Assembly (NCBI GenBank): GCA_002304925.1 | Contig: DBPT01000006.1 | Location: 186,001 to 250,000, forward strand | DNA from: Prolixibacteraceae bacterium UBA1413 | Lineage (GTDB): Bacteria > Bacteroidota > Bacteroidia > Bacteroidales > Prolixibacteraceae | Length of the DNA stretch: 64,000 bases | Direction of reading: 5' to 3' | In this document: piece by piece, positions 7,936 to 16,946 of the stretch | Position numbering within the stretch: the stretch's first letter is position 1 | How the letters are laid out: each line of letters opens with the position of its first letter | Program-made: the position numbers and the translations under genes | Notes under the pieces: model-generated | What the model was told of the DNA's origin: nothing | Database searches by the model: none | Seen by the model: only the letters and a program-made list of their open reading frames with translations

Positions 7936-8841
7936 ATGTCCTTAAAAGAAAATCCGGACCCGGCTGTTTGCCCTGTCTGTGCCGGCCATCATTTTCAATC
8001 TCTCTTCCGGTGCACCGACCATTTTGTGTCGGGCCGGTCATTTCCGCTGTGCCGATGCCTCCAATGCGGCTTTATCTATACGGGATCAGCCCCGTCAGAA
8101 GAGCTTTCAAGCACCTTTTACCAGTCGGAAAAATACATCTCCCACAGCAATACTTCTGAAGGGATCATCAACTTAGTCTACCACAGTGTCAGGGAAATCA
8201 TGCTTGGGCAGAAGAGAAAAATTGTCGCAAAACACGCCGGCATGCCCAGGGGTACCCTTCTGGATGTAGGCGCCGGCACGGGATATTTTCTGAATCACAT
8301 GCGCTCAAAAGGATGGGAGGTGACAGGAACCGAGAAAAGCGACACGGCACGGGAATTTGCCATGAAGCAGAACGGACTGGCCCTGCTCCCCGGCGAGGCA
8401 CTTTTTTCCCTACCTGCGGAATCCTTTGATGTCATCACCCTGTGGCATGTCATGGAACACCTGTATGACCTGGACGAACACTGGAAAGGTGTCAAACGCC
8501 TGCTGAAACCCGGAGGATGCCTGGTGATCGCCCTTCCCAACCACACTTCCTCCGATGCCTTGCATTACGGCGAATTCTGGGCCGCCTGGGACGTCCCCCG
8601 TCATCTCTGGCATTTCTCACCTTCTTCCCTGGAACACCTCGCAAGGAAAGAGGATTTCAGGCTTGTCAAAATCCATAGAATGCCTTTTGACCCCTTTTAC
8701 GTCTCCATGCTCAGCGAAAAATACCGGAAATCACGGTTCCCCGTTTTAAAAGGATTGTTCTTTGGAAAGATCTCCTGGTTCCGTGCTCTCTTTGATCCCC
8801 GCAAATGCAGTTCCCTGATTTATATTCTTAAACGCCAATAG
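7936..8841 (+). CDS. Class I SAM-dependent methyltransferase with N-terminal zinc-ribbon-like cysteines
   Basis: 301 aa. Residues 12-45 carry paired cysteines (CPVCAGHH and CRCLQCGF) that resemble a zinc ribbon. A Rossmann methyltransferase domain follows, with motif I LLDVGAGTGYFL near residue 103, FDVITLWHVMEHLYDL (motif IV region) and LLKPGGCLVIALPN. This is the Methyltransf_11/23 type with a C-x-x-C head, often found among envelope polysaccharide genes. The substrate cannot be read from the sequence. It is the last gene of the ftsX cluster, 19 bp after queA. Confidence 0.8.
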   Translation: MSLKENPDPAVCPVCAGHHFQSLFRCTDHFVSGRSFPLCRCLQCGFIYTGSAPSEELSSTFYQSEKYISHSNTSEGIINLVYHSVREIMLGQKRKIVAKHAGMPRGTLLDVGAGTGYFLNHMRSKGWEVTGTEKSDTAREFAMKQNGLALLPGEALFSLPAESFDVITLWHVMEHLYDLDEHWKGVKRLLKPGGCLVIALPNHTSSDALHYGEFWAAWDVPRHLWHFSPSSLEHLARKEDFRLVKIHRMPFDPFYVSMLSEKYRKSRFPVLKGLFFGKISWFRALFDPRKCSSLIYILKRQ

Positions 8842-8848
8842 TTGAGAT

Positions 8849-8880
8849 AAAAAAACCCGGCCTTGCGACCGGGTTTTTTT
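8849..8880. terminator. Bidirectional intrinsic terminator
   Basis: A 12-bp stem (8849-8860 with 8869-8880; core ACCCGG/CCGGGT flanked by A and T runs) encloses an 8-nt loop. A-tracts before it and T-tracts after it let it end both the plus-strand methyltransferase transcript and the convergent minus-strand secDF transcript. Confidence 0.85.
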
Positions 8881-8881
8881 A

Positions 8882-11800
8882 TTATGAAGCAGGTTTTACC
8901 CTGGCTTTTAACTTGCCTTTACCGAATAGCCTTTGGGCATCATAAACGAGCGGAGTTGCCACGAACATCGTAGAATAACATCCAAAAATAACACCTATCA
9001 GCAGCGCAAAACTAAATCCCCGGATACTGGTTCCGCCAAATATGAAGATAGCGAGGAGAACCACCAACACAGTCAACGAAGTACTAAATGTACGCCGCAA
9101 ACAAGCGTTCATCGCATGGTCCATATTGACCACTTCAGCACGTTTTGGATACAGATGCCGGTATTCCCTGATCCTGTCAAAGATAACCACGGTGTCATTG
9201 ATAGAATACCCGACAATCGTCAGGATGGCACCGATAAAAACCTGGTCGATTTCGAGAGAGAAAGGTAGTACTTTCCAAAACAAAGAATAAAATCCCAGTG
9301 TGACGATGACATCGTGAAAAAGGGCAAGAACCCCACCCAAACCATATTGCCAGTGTGTAAACCGCACATACACATATACAAATATGACTACAAGGGACAG
9401 AAAAATTGCAATAACTGCATCTCTTGTGATATCGTCAGAAATGGTCGGGCCTACCTTTTGTGAACTCAGGCGATGTTTGGAAATATAATCGTCAAAAGAG
9501 ACATCCGTGAGAAATCCCCCAGCTGTCAATCCGTCGAATATCAGTTTTTCAACTTCATTATCTGCATCCTCACTTAAATCGTCAATATTATGTTTCGTCG
9601 TTATGCGCACCTGTTTGCTGGATCCGAAGGTTTTCACTTCAGGGGCTGATTCCAAAACAGCAGCCAGAGATTCCTGAACATCGGAAACCTTGACTTCCTT
9701 ATCGAATCGGACGGTGTAAGTACGTCCACCGGTGAAATCCACACCCAGATCGAATCCGCGGATGGCAATTGAAAGCAGGGAGACCACAATAAAAAATCCG
9801 GAAATCATGTAAGCATATTTTCTGATTTCAATAAATTTGATATTGGTATAGCGCAGCCAATTACGGGTCAATTTAGACGTGAAGGTCAGACTAATGTTGT
9901 GCTTCATCTGCCACTCAAAAATTAAACGGGTAATAAAAATTGAAGTAAACAATGATGTCATGATACCAATGATCAGGGTAGTTGCGAAACCTTTAATTGG
10001 TCCTGAACCAAAGAAATAAAGGATTATTCCCGCGAACAAGGTGGTAACATTGCCGTCAATAATGGCAGACATCGCTTCTTTGAATCCTTCGTTGACCGCC
10101 AGTTTTACGCCTTTTCCGGCGAAAATCTCTTCCTGAATTCTTTCATAAATCAGCACGTTTGCATCCACGGCCATACCCATGGTAAGCACAATACCAGCGA
10201 TCCCCGGAAGAGTCAGAACGCCGCCCAGTGAAGCGAGAATGCCCAAAATAAAGAAGACATTAAGAATCAGGGCCACGTTTGCTGCTAAACCTGCTTTTCT
10301 GCTGTAAAAAAACAACATATAGGCCAGCACAAGCAGAAAAGCCACCATAGTAGCAATAAGTCCCGATGAGATCGCTTCTTTTCCCAGTGAAGGTCCGACG
10401 ATGTCTTCCTGCATGATCCTGGCAGGCGCCGGCATTTTCCCCGACTTTAAAATATTTGCGAGGTCGGTGGCTTCTTCGATGCTTTCCAGTCCCGTAATGC
10501 TCGAACGTCCTCCGGTAATTTCGTTCTGGACGGTGGGGAATGAACGCACGTAGTCATCCAGTACGATGGCTATTGATTTTCCGATATTCTCCTTGGTCAT
10601 CCGGGCCCAGGTCTTGGCGCCTTCGCTGTTCATTGCCATGGCCACTTCAGGACGGCCGCCCATCTGGTCGTAATCCTGGCGAGCATCGGTGATCACATCT
10701 CCGGTCAACGGTGCCTTGCCATCGCGGGATGTCGATTTCAGCGCAATCAACCTGAAATAATTGCCTTCCTTATCCACGGAATTTGCAGTCCACCGGAAAA
10801 TCATGTTGCGCGGGAATATGCTGCGGACCTGTTCCCTGGCAAAGATTTCATTTACCTCAGCGGTATCTTTGTAATGGGAGGTTCCCACCACGGGTCCCGG
10901 AAAGAGATTTCCGTTCTGATCGGTGCTGGGAGTCAGGATGGCAAATAACGGGTATTCCCTGCGGAAGTTTTCAAGATCGGAGGGAGAGGCTCCGCCAGCG
11001 ATGGCTGATGTGTCGCTTTTTATCTCATCAAGGAGGGAACTGGTAGCCGTGGAGTCAGCCGATATAGAATCCGCAACGTCACTTTCTTCAACTGCAGCGG
11101 TTGTCGCGGCATGAAGAGAGTCCGCCGCAGCCGTGGCAAGAAGGGAGTCCGTCGTCCCGGTCAGGGCAGTCATCTCCCTGACTCTCTGGTTGACTTCCAG
11201 CATATAAGGGTAAACTTCCTGGTTTTCGTAGGTCTCCCAGAACTCAAGCTGGGCAGTCCCCTGAAGTAGTTTACGTACACGTTCGGGATTGTCAATACCC
11301 GGAAGTTCTACCAGGATACGCCCGCGGGTTTGTAACTGCTGAATGTTGGGCTGGGCCACCCCGAAGCGGTCAATACGGGTGCGGAGAACATTGAAGGAAT
11401 TGTCAATGGCCGCGTCGGTCTGCTCTCTGATCACTTTCAGAACATCGTCGTTGGAAGAATCGAATTTCACCCTGTCCTTTAGCTCCAGGGTGTTGAAGAT
11501 AGCAGCTAGCCTGGCATTGGGATCAATTTCAGCGAAAGCCTGCCCGAATAGCGTAACAAAGTCCTGTGTGCTGTTTCGCTGTAGGGAAACCGCCCGCTCC
11601 AGAGCGGCATTGAAGGTGGAGTCCGTGCTGTTGTTGGACATCGCCCTGATAACATCGACAACCGACACTTCCAGGGTGACATTCATCCCCCCCTTCAGGT
11701 CAAGGCCCAGGTTCATCTCCAGCTCTTTAACATCCTTATAGGTGAACTTCTTCAGCCCCAAAAAATTGTACACGTTGACACCGGAAATGGAATCGAGATA

Positions 11801-11944
11801 GGCATACTCTTTGGCCGGATCTCCCTGGGCAAACTCTTTTGCCTGTTTTTCCACCTGACGCGCTTTCCAGGTAAAGGTAAGCTGATACAGGCAGACTGCT
11901 GCCAGCAAAATGGCAAATGTTGTAATCGCACCTTTGTTCTGCAT
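8882..11944 (-). CDS. secDF: Protein translocase SecDF fusion
   Basis: Proton-motive-force-driven accessory of the Sec translocon, fused as is usual in Bacteroidota (1020 aa). The SecD half runs to about residue 690: an N-terminal TM helix, DLGLDLKGGMNVTLEV, the P1 periplasmic head, then the TM bundle with GMAVDANVLIYERI. The SecF half follows with GVDFTGGRTYTV and SINDTVVIFDRIREYR. A low-complexity insert rich in Ser, Thr, Ala and Asp (about residues 265-325) interrupts the SecD periplasmic region. The frame ends just beyond a terminator shared with the opposing gene. Confidence 0.96.
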   Translation of the reverse strand: MQNKGAITTFAILLAAVCLYQLTFTWKARQVEKQAKEFAQGDPAKEYAYLDSISGVNVYNFLGLKKFTYKDVKELEMNLGLDLKGGMNVTLEVSVVDVIRAMSNNSTDSTFNAALERAVSLQRNSTQDFVTLFGQAFAEIDPNARLAAIFNTLELKDRVKFDSSNDDVLKVIREQTDAAIDNSFNVLRTRIDRFGVAQPNIQQLQTRGRILVELPGIDNPERVRKLLQGTAQLEFWETYENQEVYPYMLEVNQRVREMTALTGTTDSLLATAAADSLHAATTAAVEESDVADSISADSTATSSLLDEIKSDTSAIAGGASPSDLENFRREYPLFAILTPSTDQNGNLFPGPVVGTSHYKDTAEVNEIFAREQVRSIFPRNMIFRWTANSVDKEGNYFRLIALKSTSRDGKAPLTGDVITDARQDYDQMGGRPEVAMAMNSEGAKTWARMTKENIGKSIAIVLDDYVRSFPTVQNEITGGRSSITGLESIEEATDLANILKSGKMPAPARIMQEDIVGPSLGKEAISSGLIATMVAFLLVLAYMLFFYSRKAGLAANVALILNVFFILGILASLGGVLTLPGIAGIVLTMGMAVDANVLIYERIQEEIFAGKGVKLAVNEGFKEAMSAIIDGNVTTLFAGIILYFFGSGPIKGFATTLIIGIMTSLFTSIFITRLIFEWQMKHNISLTFTSKLTRNWLRYTNIKFIEIRKYAYMISGFFIVVSLLSIAIRGFDLGVDFTGGRTYTVRFDKEVKVSDVQESLAAVLESAPEVKTFGSSKQVRITTKHNIDDLSEDADNEVEKLIFDGLTAGGFLTDVSFDDYISKHRLSSQKVGPTISDDITRDAVIAIFLSLVVIFVYVYVRFTHWQYGLGGVLALFHDVIVTLGFYSLFWKVLPFSLEIDQVFIGAILTIVGYSINDTVVIFDRIREYRHLYPKRAEVVNMDHAMNACLRRTFSTSLTVLVVLLAIFIFGGTSIRGFSFALLIGVIFGCYSTMFVATPLVYDAQRLFGKGKLKARVKPAS

Positions 11945-12140
11945 TGTTCAGTAAGTATTAAAATAATTGAGTATTTAATGTTTGTTTAGTTCTTGAGATT
12001 ATTCCCCGGGATTTCCCCAAGAGTGAGCCGGTTTTGTGGCGGTAAAGATGGCATGGTCATGTGATATGGGCCTGCTGACCTGATCGGACCATTGTTTTCT
12101 GATAAAGACAGATACCCCACTTCCTCAGGGAAAGCTATTG

Positions 12141-12542
12141 TCAGGCAGGGGGTTGCCCATCGGGGCTCCCCGAATGACAATGCCTGTAAAAAAGCAGGTT
12201 CCGGGAAGCAAGGAAGGCATGGGGATCATCCCGCACCTCTTCTTTTTGGAGAAAAACCATCCTGGATTTTAACCGGACCATCAGGAAGCGTTTCAGTTTT
12301 TCATGAAAAGATTTCTTCAGCACTGTTTTCTGGACGGGAGTTTTCAGGCTCAGGGACCCATGGAGGGTACAATAAAAATGATCAGCCGGCGAAGCTTTCT
12401 CCTCCCCGGTATTGCGGGACGCTTCCATACGTACGTCATCTCCCTGGTGATGACTGTCGTACACCCAGGCAGCGGCCAGAAGCACCAGGAAAAATCCCAG
12501 CTTCAGCCACCCTTCTTTAGACAGTAACGTTGTCAGTTTCAA
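12141..12542 (-). CDS. Small membrane-anchored protein of unknown function
   Basis: 133 aa if started at the TTG at 12542. A single hydrophobic segment (about residues 13-28, LKLGFFLVLLAAAWVY) is followed by a basic soluble part with two Cys residues and segments such as SLSLKTPVQKTVLKKSF. No function is recognised. Support for a real gene comes from a good promoter match (12565-12595) just upstream. Using the first internal ATG would remove the TM helix. The non-ATG start and the very short leader leave some doubt. Confidence 0.5.
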   Translation of the reverse strand: MKLTTLLSKEGWLKLGFFLVLLAAAWVYDSHHQGDDVRMEASRNTGEEKASPADHFYCTLHGSLSLKTPVQKTVLKKSFHEKLKRFLMVRLKSRMVFLQKEEVRDDPHAFLASRNLLFYRHCHSGSPDGQPPA

Positions 12543-12564
12543 AATGCGTATGATTTGGCGGACG

Positions 12565-12595
12565 CAAATATACAGTTTATGAGCAGATTGACAAG
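12565..12595 (-). promoter_or_regulatory. Promoter of the 133-aa membrane protein gene
   Basis: On the minus strand CTTG (12592-12595), 19 nt and TATATTTG (12565-12572) match the Bacteroidota promoter with one mismatch in the upstream box. Transcription would start near 12558, about 16 nt before the proposed TTG start. Confidence 0.55.
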
Positions 12596-12605
12596 CTCTG
12601 CCACG

Positions 12606-13043
12606 TCATTTTTTTCCTGTCCGGAGGATCAGCACCATCCGGGAATAATCGACAACGGCCTTGTGCTTCAGAAGAAAGTCGCAACCAATAAGCCCGCAGA
12701 TCTTCCTGGAAGCGGCATGGAGATAAAGGTCATTGATATGCGACAGGTCGATCAGTGCCACGTTCAGCGAGGGGACCGGACAATCCCCAAGAGAAAAGGG
12801 ATGCAGGATTCCCGTAGAAGTATCGAGGGATCCGGTGCCGATGCCCGCCGAGCGCACTTCGGTTCCCTCGTCGTGAGTTTCAGCCTCATAACAGCCGGAA
12901 AGGGTGCGGTCAAAGACCGTTTTCGAAGCACCGGTGTCAATCACCCATGTCAACTCCTCCCCGTCTTTGAAGAAAGACTTGACGGTCAGGTGATAATTGG
13001 CTTTGTCAAGTTCCACCAATTCAAGAGGGATGGTATGCTTCAT
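12606..13043 (-). CDS. Retropepsin-like aspartic protease family protein
   Basis: 145 aa with the retroviral-type aspartic protease signature VIDTGASKTVFD (catalytic Asp about residue 36) and, near the C-terminus, a hydrophobic-Gly motif CGLIGCDFLLKHKAVVDY. The architecture is that of single-domain bacterial retropepsin-like proteins, which act as homodimers. No signal peptide is visible, so it is probably cytosolic. Substrate unknown. It begins 17 bp after the mdh terminator hairpin without a clear promoter of its own, so expression may depend on read-through. Confidence 0.75.
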   Translation of the reverse strand: MKHTIPLELVELDKANYHLTVKSFFKDGEELTWVIDTGASKTVFDRTLSGCYEAETHDEGTEVRSAGIGTGSLDTSTGILHPFSLGDCPVPSLNVALIDLSHINDLYLHAASRKICGLIGCDFLLKHKAVVDYSRMVLILRTGKK

Positions 13044-13059
13044 GATGAAAAGATATAAA

Positions 13060-13089
13060 AAGCGGATGGTCCCGCAAGGCCATCCGCTT
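13060..13089 (-). terminator. Intrinsic terminator of mdh
   Basis: A 10-bp perfect stem (13060-13069 with 13080-13089, AAGCGGATGG and its complement) with a 10-nt loop, followed on the minus strand by TTTATATCTTTT. It lies 18 bp past the mdh stop codon. Confidence 0.85.
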
Positions 13090-13107
13090 CAATTCCGGCT
13101 GATTATT

Positions 13108-14043
13108 TCACAAAATATGCATTCCGTCGAGAATCTCCATGATTTTCTTCACTGCGTTGGCTGAGTTGTTCAGGAGCATTAATTCCTCTTCATTCAGGTC
13201 AACCTCAATCACCTGTTCTATACCGTTTTTACCGATTTTCACCGGCACTCCCAGAAAAATATTTTCCAGTCCGTATTCTCCCTCCAGTCTGACACAACAG
13301 GGGAAAATCCGTTTTTGGTCGAGGACGATTGCTTCGACCATTTGGGCGGCGGCGGAACCCGGAGCGTACCAGGCCGATGTTCCCATCAGGTTCACCAGTT
13401 CACCGCCTCCGTTAATAGTTCTTTTCACGATGGCATCCAGGCTGTCAGGATCGATAAGTTCCGTAACGGGAATCCCGCTCACCGTGGTATAGCGGGGCAG
13501 CGGGACCATGGTATCGCCATGTCCCCCGAGCAGCAACGCCTGTATGTCGCGGGGAGAAACATCCAGGGCTTCGGCAAGAAATGCACGGTAACGGGCAGTG
13601 TCAAGAATGCCGGCCATCCCCATAACTTTTTCCCGGGGAAGATGTGAACTGACAAAGGCAGTGTAGGTCATAACATCCAGGGGATTGGAGACGATGACAA
13701 TTTTGGCATCCGGGCTGAATTTGACTGCATTTTCGGTTACGCTTTTCACAATGCCGGCGTTTATGGAAATCAGGTCATCACGGCTCATCCCCGGTTTGCG
13801 CGGCACTCCTGAAGTAATCACCACCACTTCCGATCCGGCGGTTTTTGAAAAATCGTTTGTCGTCCCAATAACCCTCGAATCGTAATAATTGATGGGGGCC
13901 GTCTGCCATAAATCAAGCGATTTTCCTTCGGCAATCCCTTCCTTGATATCTAGCAAAACAACTTCCTGAACGATGTTTTTCTGGGCAATGACCTGTGCAC
14001 AGGTGGCTCCCACGTTTCCTGCCCCGACAACTGTAACCTTCAT
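13108..14043 (-). CDS. mdh: Malate dehydrogenase
   Basis: NAD-dependent interconversion of malate and oxaloacetate, 311 aa, of the LDH-like MDH type. The nucleotide-binding loop GAGNVGATCA is at residues 7-16. The active-site mobile loop region includes VPRKPGMSRDDLI, the conserved SNPLDVMTY follows, and the catalytic-His motif GGHGDTMVPL is near residue 175. It is monocistronic here, with its own promoter and terminator. The enzyme fits the fumarate/succinate-propionate metabolism suggested by mutAB at 51-55 kb. Confidence 0.96.
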   Translation of the reverse strand: MKVTVVGAGNVGATCAQVIAQKNIVQEVVLLDIKEGIAEGKSLDLWQTAPINYYDSRVIGTTNDFSKTAGSEVVVITSGVPRKPGMSRDDLISINAGIVKSVTENAVKFSPDAKIVIVSNPLDVMTYTAFVSSHLPREKVMGMAGILDTARYRAFLAEALDVSPRDIQALLLGGHGDTMVPLPRYTTVSGIPVTELIDPDSLDAIVKRTINGGGELVNLMGTSAWYAPGSAAAQMVEAIVLDQKRIFPCCVRLEGEYGLENIFLGVPVKIGKNGIEQVIEVDLNEEELMLLNNSANAVKKIMEILDGMHIL

Positions 14044-14103
14044 GAGAACACGTTTTAGTTCTGATATATAAACAATATTAGGCCTCTTTGTTCAAATGGA
14101 ATG

Positions 14104-14137
14104 CAAATATAGTTTATTTTCCTTTTCCCAACTCAAA
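14104..14137 (-). promoter_or_regulatory. Promoter of mdh
   Basis: On the minus strand TTTG (14134-14137), a slightly long 22-nt spacer and TATATTTG (14104-14111). The predicted start is near 14097, giving a leader of about 54 nt before mdh. Confidence 0.6.
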
Positions 14138-14175
14138 ACAGCAGAGAAGGCGTGATGCTCACTCAGCAGAAATCA

Positions 14176-14928
14176 TCAAAAATTTAAAACCTCCTTCAGG
14201 TTTTTATACCCCGATTTGCTAACCTTCAAACGGGTCTTATCCTGAAGGATAGCCACATAACTCTCCTTTTCATATTGCTGCAGTTGTGCGATCTGGTCGA
14301 CCCTGACGATGTAAGAACGATGGATCCGCGAAAACTGATGCGGGTCGAGGGCATTCTCAAAATAGTGCATGGTTTTCTGCTTCATGAACCTCCCATCATG
14401 GGTATAAATCATCACATAATCATCGAGTGACTCGATATACCTGATCTGGTCGGTCGGGATAATATGAATTTTATTCCGGTCTTTGACAACCACCCGGTCG
14501 AGATATTCTTCACGTGGAAATTTGGTGATTTTCTCCACCATATCTTCCCCGTCACCTTGTTTCATTAAACGTTCCCTTACTTTTTCAAGGGCCCCCTCCA
14601 ACCGCTCCCGGGAAAATGGTTTTAAAAGGTAATCCGCCGCGTTGTACTCAAAAGCTTTCAGGGCAAACTGATCATAGGCGGTGGTGAAGATGATTTCAGG
14701 ATGATGATCGATCAGTTCGAGCATTTCAAATCCCGTGATTTTCGGCATCTGGATATCCAGGAACACCAGGGCGGGTTTTAATTCATTGATGGACTTCACC
14801 CCTTCAAATCCGTTTTCACACTCCCCGATGATTTCAATTTCCTCTTTTTCTTCAAGATACGAACGTAAGAGTTTTCTTGCCAATTCTTCGTCCTCAATGA
14901 TCAGGGTGCGAATCTTTTCACTGTTCAT
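14176..14928 (-). CDS. LytTR-type response regulator
   Basis: 250 aa. The receiver domain (residues 5-120) starts KIRTLIIEDEELARKLL, with the phospho-acceptor Asp in VFLDIQMPKITGFEML (about residue 57), the switch Thr in FTTAYDQFALKAF and the Lys in YLLKPF. The LytTR DNA-binding domain (about 150-250) includes RYIESLDDYVMIYT and FSRIHRSYIVRVDQI. The frame is open six bases further to a TTG, but the ATG at 14928 is preferred. It follows its histidine kinase with only 6 bp between them. Confidence 0.92.
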   Translation of the reverse strand: MNSEKIRTLIIEDEELARKLLRSYLEEKEEIEIIGECENGFEGVKSINELKPALVFLDIQMPKITGFEMLELIDHHPEIIFTTAYDQFALKAFEYNAADYLLKPFSRERLEGALEKVRERLMKQGDGEDMVEKITKFPREEYLDRVVVKDRNKIHIIPTDQIRYIESLDDYVMIYTHDGRFMKQKTMHYFENALDPHQFSRIHRSYIVRVDQIAQLQQYEKESYVAILQDKTRLKVSKSGYKNLKEVLNF

Positions 14929-14934
14929 AATCAA

Positions 14935-15975
14935 CTATTTTTGAGGTATTGTTAATATCACGCTGAACACTTTATGTGTATCCTTGATTTTCAGAAGGGC
15001 AGGATTTCCGTAAATGATTTGCAACCGCTCACGGATATTGCGTAATCCGATACCCTCTCCTTTTTTACTTCTGACTCCGGGGTCGTAGGCGTTACTCACT
15101 TTAATTTCAAGAAACTCTCCGTCACACGAAGCTTCCGTAATGATTTCTACCGGTTCGGTGGCTTCATATACACCATATTTGATGGCATTCTCAAAAATGG
15201 GCTGCAGGATCATGTTGGGCAGGACAGACTTGTAACAGTTCTCGTCAATCCGGAAGAGAGGCAGCAACTTACTTCCAAACCTCACTTTTTCAATGGCAAG
15301 GTACAACTTATTGTTTTCAATTTCGGTACCAAAAGTAACTTTTTCATTCTGACCGTGTTTCAGAGAATATCGCATCAGTGACGAAAGGTTGATCACCATT
15401 TCCTGCGCTTTTACAGGATCGGAAATTGTCAGGGAAGAAATGCTGTTCAGGCTGTTAAAAAGGAAATGGGGATTGATCTGCGATTTCAGGGCATGCAGTT
15501 CGGCTTCCCGGATCAGGGATTTCAGTTCGGCTTCCCGTTTTACTTTTTCCTTAAAATTCTGATAATAGATGATGGCCATGAAAAAGAAGACGTAGAAAAC
15601 ATAAAACAGGTAACCGGAGAAGAACCGGGAAGGAACACCTGCAGTCATCATTTCGTTCAGGGAAGGCATGATCAGGGCAACGACAATGTTTGTTATGTAG
15701 ACCCAGATCAAGATGATGATGGTGGCTGCAATCAGATGGAACAAAATCAGCCTGAGCCATGAATTGGTTCCAATGGTATTGTATTTAACAACATACCAGA
15801 TATTTAAGGCCAGGACTGCCCACAGGAGGAATTGGACATAAGCAATTAAAAAAGCATGCTCTGCGGGCATATTGTAGTAATTCCACTGGATCAGGGCCGT
15901 GGCGGAGGCAACGAGCATCCAAAAAAGCCCGTATAGCAACAGCATCCGGGGATTTGTGAGCAGCGGGTGTTTCAT
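14935..15975 (-). CDS. Sensor histidine kinase, LytS/YehU type
   Basis: 346 aa. Four TM helices lie in the first 145 residues, followed by a short coiled linker rich in Lys and Glu. The His_kinase domain has the phospho-acceptor His in KSQINPHFLFNSLNSIS (about residue 170). The ATPase domain has the N box LQPIFENAIKYGVYEA and the G box KGEGIGLRNIRERL. No extracellular sensor domain is visible, so the signal probably comes from the membrane. The start ATG at 15975 lies inside the 3' arm of a structured leader (15973-16125). It is probably cotranscribed with the LiaF-like gene upstream. Confidence 0.9.
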   Translation of the reverse strand: MKHPLLTNPRMLLLYGLFWMLVASATALIQWNYYNMPAEHAFLIAYVQFLLWAVLALNIWYVVKYNTIGTNSWLRLILFHLIAATIIILIWVYITNIVVALIMPSLNEMMTAGVPSRFFSGYLFYVFYVFFFMAIIYYQNFKEKVKREAELKSLIREAELHALKSQINPHFLFNSLNSISSLTISDPVKAQEMVINLSSLMRYSLKHGQNEKVTFGTEIENNKLYLAIEKVRFGSKLLPLFRIDENCYKSVLPNMILQPIFENAIKYGVYEATEPVEIITEASCDGEFLEIKVSNAYDPGVRSKKGEGIGLRNIRERLQIIYGNPALLKIKDTHKVFSVILTIPQK

Positions 15976-16125
15976 GTGTTTAGATTATTGCGTTGTTATG
16001 ATTCATACTGTGAAACACATGCAATATCCATGTGGTTATTTTAGCGGGGGTCGTCCGTTTATAGCGGCCGCAAGGAATAGCTTCGCAATTTCATGCCGGA
16101 GGGAGTATGATCGTGCTGGATCATT
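15973..16125 (-). promoter_or_regulatory. Structured leader element, copy A (before the histidine kinase)
   Basis: One of three related elements in the window. Read on the minus strand, the outer helix pairs 16117-16125 (AATGATCCA, with one bulged G) with 16023-16032 (CATGGATATT). A second helix pairs CATGTGTTT (16013-16021) with AAACACATG (15973-15981), and the ATG of that arm is the kinase start codon. The block ATGAAATTGCGAAGCTATTC (16075-16094) is identical to copy B. A competing pairing, TATTGC with GCAATA (15986-15991), is possible. The element fills the 160-bp gap after the LiaF-like gene. Confidence 0.65.
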
Positions 16126-16135
16126 CCATTCAAGA

Positions 16136-16837
16136 TCAGAAATTTTTGATTTCAATCCCCCCGAAGGCAGTAAATCCCCTTAATATCAGTGTTTTTTCCA
16201 GGTTTTGAAAATCAGGAAGAATGGAACCCCTTTTGTCGGTGAACGCACCGAAGATGGTGGTCACCTCATTTTTCACGGTCCAGTCAGGCGGAATTTTAAA
16301 ACCGGCACCCCCGAAAATGCTGACGCAGTCGATAACAGCCCCGTTTTCCGAAAGGGTGACATTCCGCAGGTCATATTCCGAACCTCCAAAAATGGACGTG
16401 ACTTTTCCTCCTATCAGACTTTGCGAATTAACTACAATCTCACGGCCTCCGAATATTACAAAATCATCAAAGAAATTCATGCTTTTGGCACCGGGTCCTG
16501 CAATTTTTCCCGGGGATTTGGTAAAGCGGAAGAGAAGTACCAGTCCGATAGCCACAAGGAGCATCGGCCAGAACAACCTGCGCACTTCCCATGGCACATC
16601 GAAAAAATGAGGAACCATAAAGACGATGCCGACCAGGATCAGGATCCAGCCGGAGATCTGGTTTCCGTTGATAAGGGTGACCAGGCCAATCAGGATGATC
16701 AGGGATTGCCATGAAATGACCATTTGACTCAATGAATCCGGGAGTATATCGAGCTTCACCAGCATCCACAAAGTACCGAATACGATCAGTAAAATCCCGA
16801 ATAAAAACCTCCTGTTACTTCCATGTTCAAGTTCCAT
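16136..16837 (-). CDS. LiaF/DUF5668-type membrane protein
   Basis: 233 aa. The N-terminal half has four TM helices of the LiaI/LiaF-like (DUF5668) kind, for example FLFGILLIVFGTLWMLV and ISGWILILVGIVFMVPHFF. The C-terminal half (about 130-233) is a LiaF-like beta domain with repeated FGG motifs (VIFGGREIVV, SIFGGSEYDL, SIFGGAGFKI). In Firmicutes LiaF restrains the kinase LiaS in cell-envelope stress signalling. Its place directly before a LytS-type kinase and LytTR regulator suggests an analogous sensing unit. That link is inferred from position. Confidence 0.8.
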   Translation of the reverse strand: MELEHGSNRRFLFGILLIVFGTLWMLVKLDILPDSLSQMVISWQSLIILIGLVTLINGNQISGWILILVGIVFMVPHFFDVPWEVRRLFWPMLLVAIGLVLLFRFTKSPGKIAGPGAKSMNFFDDFVIFGGREIVVNSQSLIGGKVTSIFGGSEYDLRNVTLSENGAVIDCVSIFGGAGFKIPPDWTVKNEVTTIFGAFTDKRGSILPDFQNLEKTLILRGFTAFGGIEIKNF

Positions 16838-16946
16838 GACGACATTTTTTGATAATTTACCCTAAATGTAATACAATATGCAGTTTCTCCCAACACCTTT
16901 TTCGGTAAATATAATTTATATGCCGGTAAAGTTATTGAAATCAGCA

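Noticed and set aside
11986..12180. 64-codon minus-strand frame between secDF and the 133-aa gene
   Set aside because: TTG start, overlap with the upstream frame, no hydrophobic or motif pattern.
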